Positions 57,832-64,000 of a stretch of DNA of 64,000 nt are shown in pieces. The stretch is from Aspidiotus rigidus (Eukaryota; Arthropoda; Insecta; Hemiptera; Diaspididae). The stretch is taken from positions 186,001 through 250,000 of the forward strand of contig JAVHKY010000043.1 in the NCBI GenBank assembly GCA_035079385.1. The letters run 5' to 3'. Each line of letters opens with the position of its first letter. Position 1 is the stretch's first letter. Under the pieces are notes generated by a model, which was not told the DNA's origin, did no database searches, and saw only the letters and a list, made by a program, of their open reading frames with translations. The position numbers and the translations under genes were made by a program.

Positions 57832-57985
57832 GAAAAAAAAAGAGGGGAAAAAAGTCAAATTCTACTCCAAGGTTAGAAGATTACCTTCCAAGACGACCGC
57901 GGGATTTGAACCTGATATTCCTACCTACGGTTCCTAACGTATCCTACGTCCCTAACCACTACGCCATCAGTCGCTGTTGCAGAAA
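57832..57985 (-). other. tRNA-like pol III unit, probably SINE head
   Basis: On the - strand the A box tgatggcgtagtggttaggg (57950-57969) and B box ggttcaaatccc (57901-57912) lie about 40 nt apart, followed by T-runs (57832-57855) that could end pol III transcription. The acceptor stem is not convincing. A short SINE or tRNA pseudogene. Confidence 0.65.
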
Positions 57986-58179
57986 CGGCTGCTTTTATGC
58001 ATTCAGCTGTATTCAACAGTTCGACCGAAATAATTTTTTCAAAGTTATCTTCATTTTTCATTTAATGTATGAATAGTATTTATAGTAATGTACAAATCGG
58101 CACAAAAGACGTAGTTTTCTTATTCACAGAAGAAAAGAATTGAGTTTGGAGTTCGAGAAAAAAACGACGGTTTCCTTAA

Positions 58180-58500
58180 CGAAGTTAAAAGAGGAACGCA
58201 AGGAACCTGTATTATGAGTCAAATGGGATTTGGTATTGAAAATTCAAGGAAGCCTAGACCTAGATAAAACTAGTATAAGGAAGGCCTAGACCTACTATAA
58301 GCTTAGTATAATGTAGTTTGAGAGTCTAAATTTTCCCAAGTCCTTCACCTATCATGTATGGCTCGAGAGTCGACATTTTTTCAAGTCCCCTCCTATCATA
58401 CATGGCTTGAGAGTCGAAATTTTTCTAATTTTTTTGCTGGACGGCGCACGTCAAATTTTTCAAAAAGCCCTCCCATAAAACAGGTTCCCTGTTGAAATGT
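58180..58500. repeat. Dispersed repeat, inverted relative of 36040-36230 and 37225-37310
   Basis: 'tcaaatgggatttggtattg', 'ggcctagacctactataagc', 'cataaaacaggttccct'. No coding sense. Confidence 0.65.
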
Positions 58501-58732
58501 TTTTTAGAGGAGATACCGGATATGCTGATTGTTTTGGTTTTGTGAAGTTGACTTATTGATATTGAATAGATGAGGGTAGGGGGAGAAATTCGGAAATTGA
58601 GAGGATGTTGCTAAGAAACTTGTGGTAGCTGGAGAAGTTTTTTGTAAGTCAGCGAAGGTTTTGCAGCTTTGACGTAAAACCTTGTCCTTGGGCTTGTTCA
58701 TAAAACACAGATAACTAATTTAAGACAGATAG

Positions 58733-58877
58733 GGTAGGATTTTATTCATGCAGAGAAAATTATATAATTCAGCAAGAAATAGAGGCTCTGCTCGCACGGT
58801 AAAAAACAAAAACTTCGAGATAAGTAGATGTACTTATCTTCTTTACTGTGCGAGCAGAACCTCAATTTCTTGCTGAA
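58733..58877. mobile_element. Hairpin insertion in LINE, 13-bp direct repeat
   Basis: TTAAGACAGATAG at 58720-58732 and 58878-58890 flanks about 145 bp. The insert is a 40-bp single-copy stretch plus an inverted pair (ttcagcaagaaatagaggct ... agcagaacctcaatttcttg) around a loop. The duplication length suggests LINE- or PLE-type insertion. Confidence 0.75.
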
Positions 58878-59545
58878 TTAAGACAGATAGTTTGGATTGG
58901 ATCAAACTAAAACAGGGAAGTTTTGCAAGCCGGGTTATACCTTTACAAGGGCTTCATAATCAAAATGGGAAAAGATCGAGAATCGGTAGAATTGGAGTCG
59001 AGTCTTTTGGTTGTCTCCAGTTGTCGGATGGGAGACGTCTTCGAGAACGTTGGCTGTTTTGTGACTTTTGCCTTGAAGCGTTTTTGTCTGTATCAGGAGT
59101 CCATAAGAATTTTTAATCAAAAAGAAGACCTAGTAATTTGGCGCATACTTTGAACTCATAATTTAAAACTATTATACGATGAGTAAGAGAAAAACAGGAT
59201 TGGGTTATATTTCAACGTAACAAGATAGGTTTTTTGATGTTAAAAATTAAATCCGTGTTTAGAAGCCCATGTAGAGATAGCGTACGTGTAGGGATTTTTC
59301 TGCAGGTTTAGGTCAAGCTGGAATATCAAAGTCGTCTGCAAATAGAAGTTGGAAGAAAGAGCTTCAATAGGAAGAGAAGCGTACGTCGATGGGCAAAAAA
59401 AAAAAAAAAAATACCAAGTACTTCTTGTGGTGGGCCTGTTTCAATGACTTTAGAGAGAGCGATAGTTCATCTGGATTCTGACTGTTATACATAGACCTTA
59501 GTTCTGTCATGGAGGAGATAGAAATTAAACGGATAATTTCATGTG

Positions 59546-59925
59546 AGGACTTACTCCGTATCTGTACAAAGGGCGTCCGTGAGGGCGGACGCCCTTTTTG
59601 CGGAGACCTCGATTTTCGTGCGTTTCAGATCATAAACTATCTTTTATACATTTTTTTTTTTTTTTTTCCAAACCCACAATTTTTTCCATCTCAGCAAGAA
59701 GTGCGTCCGTTGTCATATTTTCAATGATCTCTACTTTGTTTGTTTCTGGATGTATTCAAAATGTGATTATCGTCTCTTATAGAAGAAGAGTTGCTCTTCA
59801 ATTTTCATCCTTACCATTTTTTTGATTAAACTCGTTGTTGCGGAGATATTTTGAACTGAAACTTCAAACTGATTTTTCTGTAATGAATTTTTCTTCACGG
59901 ACGCCCTTTGTACAGATAGGTCCTC
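59546..59925. mobile_element. Foldback element in LINE
   Basis: Left gaggacttactccgtatctg, then 'tacaaagggcgtccgtga'; the mirrored right end is at 59889-59925. The left arm has an additional tight hairpin gggcgtccgtgagggcggac (59571-). ATGT lies on both sides (possible 4-bp duplication). Confidence 0.75.
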
Positions 59926-60949
59926 ATGTTATTTGAGCAAATTTGAGAAACGTATACCTATGTTGAAAAATTGTCACAATACCTCTTCACATAACAATGA
60001 CAGACGCGGGTTGGTAAAACTGACCTGAATTCTTGCTCTGCTCGGTGCTTTTTGTATAGGAGGAGTTCTTCTTGAAGATTCTTCCGTTTTTAAATGCACA
60101 AAGAACGTCACCAGCCCTCTAGGAAACCGGATGAGTGAGGAGCGAGAGATGGAGGCTTTGTCCGGCGGCTTGAATTCTCAGTTAGCGTTAATTATTTTCA
60201 TTCACCAAGGTTATTTAGGCTTTTTTGGGCGGCAAGAGGATCTGGAGATGACAATAATGGTCACTATCACGAGAGGAGTCATCGCACTGGGTCCCCAATA
60301 ATTTGGGGAATTGGTTACTAGAGCAGAAGGTTTGATCGATTACAAAGAAAGTGATGTTTGAGGAATTGAAGGTAGGTTGGTATGCAGGAGATGTCAATGT
60401 GATTCAGGTTATCCATACCAGATTTGGTCTATGATATTTTCACCATACGAAGGGAGGGGAGAGAGAAAATATAAGGAAATCAAGTTTTTGCGAATTTGTA
60501 CTTTGGGATTGATGGGTGTGAACTCAACAGAAATTTATAAGACTATTGTAGAGTTAAGGGATAGTGACTCATACTACTTCTATCATCTGAACACCTTCTT
60601 GCCCATCCATTTTCACTTCTTTCGCCGGTCAGCTGACTACGAAACAAATGTGCGGTTAACGTAATTACGCTAATTAGAGCTTCTTCGGTTGCCGGGGTTG
60701 CTGTATCTCAGATACCCATGCCAAGTGCGATTGAAAAACGTTCGCCTGTCATTCTTCTCGAACATTCATAGCGGTTGAGCAGTTACAAGTTCAAATACGG
60801 CGTATACGCTACGCTTTTGAAATTGTGCTTCACTTGAGGCAGTGTAGAGGTGAAGCAGCATTTTTAACGAATGAAATAATCGACGCGGTCAGAAACAGAA
60901 TCGGAATTCTGGACCTAAACGCTGTGAATTGCACGGCGTATTCGCGACT

Positions 60950-61260
60950 TCCTCTTCAGTTGCTGAACGTAGTGGTTAAAAAGTTCGGCGTTCAACAATA
61001 GAATGCAAATTCGGCGCTAGAACGCTACACATTATATCATAGCGTATTAAGGAATTTTTCCCAGCTGCAAAACGCAGCGTTTAAAAAATCTAGCATTCAG
61101 CAACAGCTAGAATGCAAATTCAGTACCATAACGCTGCTAATTTTGTTACAGGGCGTGTTAGCGAATTTTTTTTCAGCTGTAGAACGTAGCGTTTAAAAAA
61201 TGTCGCGTTCAGCGACGGAGGAAAAATTCGCACCAGAACAATGCAGATTCCATCCTAGTG
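60950..61260. repeat. Tandem repeat, about three units of 115-125 bp
   Basis: Each unit holds variants of 'gcgtttaaaaaat', 'cgttcagcaac', 'gaatgcaaattc' and 'cagctg.aaaacg.agcg'. Confidence 0.75.
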
Positions 61261-61264
61261 CGTA

Positions 61265-61925
61265 TTTAACAGCGGTATTTATTTCACAACGATACGAAGC
61301 AGATACTTGAATCTGCGGTTTCTGCTGGGTAGCAGAATGTCAAATTCTACGGCAGGACCCCGCAGTATTAGCGAAAGACGCGTTCAGCTGCGACGAGTTT
61401 CTGCCCTATTCATCTGTTGCACAACTGAAACAGCGACTTTATTCTACCGCGATTGAGGGCAGTTTCTTCGGGGTTTCATTCGCAATCCGTCTTAAGTTAA
61501 CGGTATATGGCTTAAATATATACACGTTGCAAACGAAACTTCATACCGCCCATACGCGAGAAACAGTACTTAAACAATGTTAACTAATGTTTTGTGAAAC
61601 GTTTACTACGTGAATAATCTGTCTGCTGAATGGTCGGTTGTATTATTTTCTCATTTTAGAACCTACATAATGGTAGGTAGTCCCAAATCTACGAGTTCAA
61701 AATATAATTTAGAAAACGTGGCTTTAGGTTGGCAAATCTGAAATTTGGTTGACGAAGATATATTTTCCCAAATAACTCGTGAGAAATTTATAAAAAATAA
61801 AATAAATCAAACACAGGCTATATAAGTATCCCAAACGATTGCATGAAAAACGATTGTTTCTTTTAGGAATATATATACCTACCGTAGGTACTTCAGTTTT
61901 TATGACGAAATCGTTTCTCTCGCAG
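61265..61925 (+). other. Intronic sequence before the FN2b exon
   Basis: Up to 61480 it continues the 'ttctgc/gcggt' rich repeat; after that, ordinary intron with the acceptor tract just before 61926. Confidence 0.5.
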
Positions 61926-62101
61926 CTCTACAACGAGTTCATTCAACGTAACAAAAATAACAAGCGAAGGAGACAATTACGAACAAATCATTTTGAAAAA
62001 CTTGCAAAAATATACGCGATATTTGATCGTTATCCAAGCGTTCAATCAGATAGGCGAAGGGCCTTTTTCGGAACCAGTTGCTGCGCAAACATTGGAAGAT
62101 G
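61926..62101 (+). CDS. Dscam2: Dscam exon: FN2 C-terminal part
   Basis: 176 nt, phase 2 in, phase 1 out, acceptor 'tttctctcgcag', donor GATG|gtaaaa. The junction codon AG|C gives Ser, then STTSSFNVTKITSEGDNYEQ, IILKNLQKYTRYLIVIQAFN, QIGEGPFSEPVAAQTLED. The K-Y-T-x-Y and A-F-N-x-x-G-x-G-P-x-S-E segments are typical Dscam FN2. A longer ATG-started ORF overlapping here is in another frame and is not coding. Confidence 0.93.
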
Positions 62102-62185
62102 GTAAAATGGTTTTTAATAACGAATAATATACCTACATTTGATCAATTTGGTATGACCTACCTTATTTATTTCGTCTTTTTACAG

Positions 62186-62326
62186 TACCGACTTCGCCTC
62201 CCACGAATGTTCTGTGCACAGCACTTAGTTCTCAATCTATTCAAGTGACTTGGCAGCTCCCACCTCCGCAGATGTGCAACGGCATATTGCAAGGTTACAA
62301 AGTGCAATATGACGCCTTAACCTACG
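62186..62326 (+). CDS. Dscam2: Dscam exon: FN3 N-terminal part
   Basis: 141 nt, phase 1 in and out, acceptor 'tctttttacag', donor TACG|gtaatg. It encodes VPTSPPTNVLCTALSSQSIQ, VTWQLPPPQMCNGILQGYKV, QYDALTY. V-x-W-x-P-P-P and N-G-x-L-Q-G-Y-K match the FN3 repeat of Dscam. Only 84 nt separate it from the previous exon. Confidence 0.94.
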
Positions 62327-62377
62327 GTAATGACCGTCGTAGCTACTTTCGCATTTCAATAGACTTGAACGTACGAT

Positions 62378-62408
<31 letters not shown>

Positions 62409-62538
62409 TTATTTATACAATATACTTTAGTCGATTCTAACTCAAGAATTCGTTGAGAGTGTGGAGGGGGCGTGGCCCGTGTGAGGATTTGAACTGCTGC
62501 ATAATTATGTACACCTTAGACGCACATTATTTCTGTAG

Positions 62539-62694
62539 GCGTTGAAGATTATGGCGTGCGTAGAACTACATCGCTAACAATCGTACTCACCAATTTATAC
62601 AGATTCACCAATTACAGCGTGGAAGTATTGGCATTTACCAAAGTGGGAGACGGTGTCTTCAGTAAACCTATTTATTGTCTCACTGAAGAAGATG
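62539..62694 (+). CDS. Dscam2: Dscam exon: FN3 C-terminal part
   Basis: 156 nt, phase 1 in and out, acceptor 'tatttctgtag', donor GATG|gtagta. It encodes GVEDYGVRRTTSLTIVLTNL, YRFTNYSVEVLAFTKVGDGV, FSKPIYCLTEED. L-x-x-F-T-N-Y-S-V-x-V-L-A is the FN3 E-F signature and G-D-G-V-x-S-K-P is conserved in Dscams. Confidence 0.94.
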
Positions 62695-62804
62695 GTAGTA
62701 AAAAATTGTCATTCAACTAATACAATAGGCTACTTTCGGTATTTCTTATCGTTATCTTCCGAACTCAATTTATTATATTTTTGTATGTACGTGTGTGAGT
62801 GTAG

Positions 62805-62922
62805 CGCCTGGCCCTCCTGAGGCGATTAAAGTTTTTCCAACTTCTGCGCAATCGTTTCTAATTTCTTGGCTTCCTCCCTCGGAATCTAACGGATTTATAA
62901 TAAAATACAATTTATACACCAG
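62805..62922 (+). CDS. Dscam2: Dscam exon: FN4 N-terminal part
   Basis: 118 nt, phase 1 in, phase 2 out, acceptor 'gtgtgagtgtag', donor CCAG|gtaatt. It encodes APGPPEAIKVFPTSAQSFLI, SWLPPSESNGFIIKYNLYTR. This is the last exon in the window; the rest of FN4 and everything C-terminal lie to the right. Confidence 0.93.
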
Positions 62923-63360
62923 GTAATTCCTAGCGAATTAGCAAATATACTTATCATTTACCTATCTACAATTATAAAATATCTGTGCTTAACCTAAATA
63001 CATATAATTTATTTAGCCGAAACATCATTGGAAACGTGCGTACTTCTGCAACACACTAATTGAAATTGTTCAAATTGGAAGAAATGAACGTACCGGTATC
63101 TATGTTGCGCGCCCAATCATATGATAACCAACCGATACTAAGGCATTGCCGATAGGTACCATCTTCCTACCATGCCCCGTCCCCAATTGTTTTATCGCGC
63201 GTATTGACAAATTTGATTACAAAACATACATCAAAGTTACGTATTAAGAATTCCAAGCCCGATTGTGTTCCTAAAACGAAACGTTTCCTCGTCGCTTCAG
63301 ATAATACCCCTTAAATAAAACGACTTTCTATATTTTCTGCTAGCATATTATATTATTCAA
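62923..63360 (+). other. Intron after the FN4a exon
   Basis: No further Dscam exon was found to the right edge. ORF 63483-63704 has no domain. Confidence 0.6.
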
Positions 63361-63363
63361 GGA

Positions 63364-63514
63364 AAAAGAAATTCGACTTTTGCTGCGCACAAGTTCTATT
63401 TGAAACGTTACGTTTCGACTAACTTGTAGTCTTTATCAAACGAATAAACGAGTTAGTGTAAACGTCACGTTTCAAATAAAACTTGTGCGCAGGAAAAAAC
63501 AAATTTTTCTTTTT
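63364..63514. repeat. Palindrome resembling a Penelope tail, hammerhead-like core on - strand
   Basis: Arms 63364-63424 and 63450-63514 share 'tgcgcacaagtt.tatttgaaacgt'. On the - strand 63439-63412 reads ttgataaagactacaagtta then gtcgaaac: degenerate CUGANGA, a 5-bp stem GACTA-TAGTC, then GAAAC. PLE tails of animals often carry such motifs. Confidence 0.6.
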
Positions 63515-63817
63515 TATTATATGTGCACTAAAAGTATTTCATTTTGCGTGTAATTTGCGTGCAAAAGGTAAGAAATTTATGACTCACAAAACAGCGGGCA
63601 GAAATGTTTTTATGTTTGCCCCAGAACATAAAAATGTTTCACTTTTTCATCCTATAGAGCGCGCGGCGCGGTCAAAATGCTCAATTTTTAACCTCGGAAT
63701 TTAATCTGTGGGCCAGCCACTTTTAACCTTCCTGCAAATCACGCAGAATCTAAACTATTGTTTGATGATAATACGATCGAATAAACTAAATCAGATCTTA
63801 AGTTATAAGCCATCAAG

Positions 63818-64000
63818 ATGTAATAGTATATTACGCAACGGATGAAATGAAAGCGGTAAATGACTTCCGAGTGAAGTAAATTGCACGAGAAGTCATTTAC
63901 CGCTTGTTTTCACAAGTTGCGTACGATATTTTACTGTATCAAGGGCGTTAAATTTTCATTGCTGGGCGGTAATGGACAATTTACCGCCCTACATGCAGTA
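63818..64000. repeat. 'gggcggtaaat' repeat, copy 2, runs off right edge
   Basis: Inverted relative of 37646-37806, with a better preserved internal palindrome 'agcggtaaatgacttc' (63852-) / 'gaagtcatttaccgct' (63889-). Confidence 0.85.

Larger units (their letters stand above)
58504..60400 (-). pseudogene. LINE remnant: endonuclease end and reverse transcriptase
   Basis: Readable on the - strand despite stops and frameshifts. 60397-60215 has PTFNSSNITFFVIDQTFCSS and ends near SRDSDHY (SDH motif of AP-type endonucleases). About 59350-59220 has LFADDFDIPA (RT catalytic box, F-A-D-D), then LQKNPYTYAISTWASKHGFN. 59150-58900 has an LWTPDTDKNVSRQKSQ-like thumb. 58890-58504 is further decayed. Two foldback insertions (58733-58877 and about 59546-59925) lie inside. 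Probably the same broad LINE group as the RNase H remnants at 12, 33 and 42 kb. Confidence 0.8.

Noticed and set aside
62470..62560. Possible tRNA-like B box ('ggatttgaactgctgc')
   Set aside because: No A box at proper distance, and the stretch is the short intron before the FN3b exon.

Overview
This is a eukaryotic, AT-rich (by eye about two-thirds A+T) window, almost certainly from an arthropod and most likely an insect. It holds the middle of one cell-adhesion gene on the + strand, a Dscam of the Dscam2/AbsCAM type, spread over about 59 kb. The long introns are packed with transposable elements. The order of insect cannot be fixed from this sequence; frequent 'taggtacctac'-type words hint weakly at Hemiptera.

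Gene layout: seventeen exons between 3981 and 62922 all have GT-AG borders and compatible phases. In order they encode the C-terminal half of Ig3, Ig4, Ig5 (2 exons), Ig6 (2 exons), two tandem single-exon versions of Ig7 (29009-29293 and 29549-29836), Ig8 (2), Ig9 (2), FN1, FN2, FN3 and the first half of FN4. Both ends run off the window, so the signal peptide, Ig1-Ig3a, FN4b, Ig10, FN5-6, membrane segment and cytoplasmic tail are missing. The two Ig7 exons have identical phase and a short intron half filled by a (CT)n tract. This matches the known Dscam2/AbsCAM arrangement of alternative Ig7 exons, not the hypervariable Dscam1 clusters.

Mobile content by region: 1-352 is a truncated Penelope-like element (PLE), identical to part of the intact 704-codon PLE at 22737-24851. 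1.1-14.5 kb is a mosaic of dispersed repeats, nested palindromes, TIR elements, a tRNA-like unit and a LINE 3' end. 17446-22004 is a decayed Ty3/gypsy element with paired 157-bp LTRs and 4-bp target duplications. 30.1-30.9 kb is a foldback element; 32.1-32.7 kb a Mutator-like transposase remnant; 33.0-33.8 and 42.2-42.9 kb LINE RNase H remnants. 38.5-39.7 kb is a palindromic element carrying a solo LTR. 48.2-48.8 kb has two palindromic MITEs with perfect 8-bp target duplications. 50.5-55.7 kb has a tRNA-derived SINE and a decayed LINE with a restriction-like endonuclease lying between TTA repeats. 58.5-60.4 kb is another decayed LINE.

Most notable: the Ig7 exon pair with its (CT)n tract; hammerhead-ribozyme-like cores in the PLE tail and in palindromes that resemble PLE tails; several nested insertions whose empty site can be read inside the window; and the LINE bounded by TTA repeats. 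No prokaryotic features, CRISPR arrays or complete second cellular gene were found. Coordinates of repeats without a stated target duplication are approximate.
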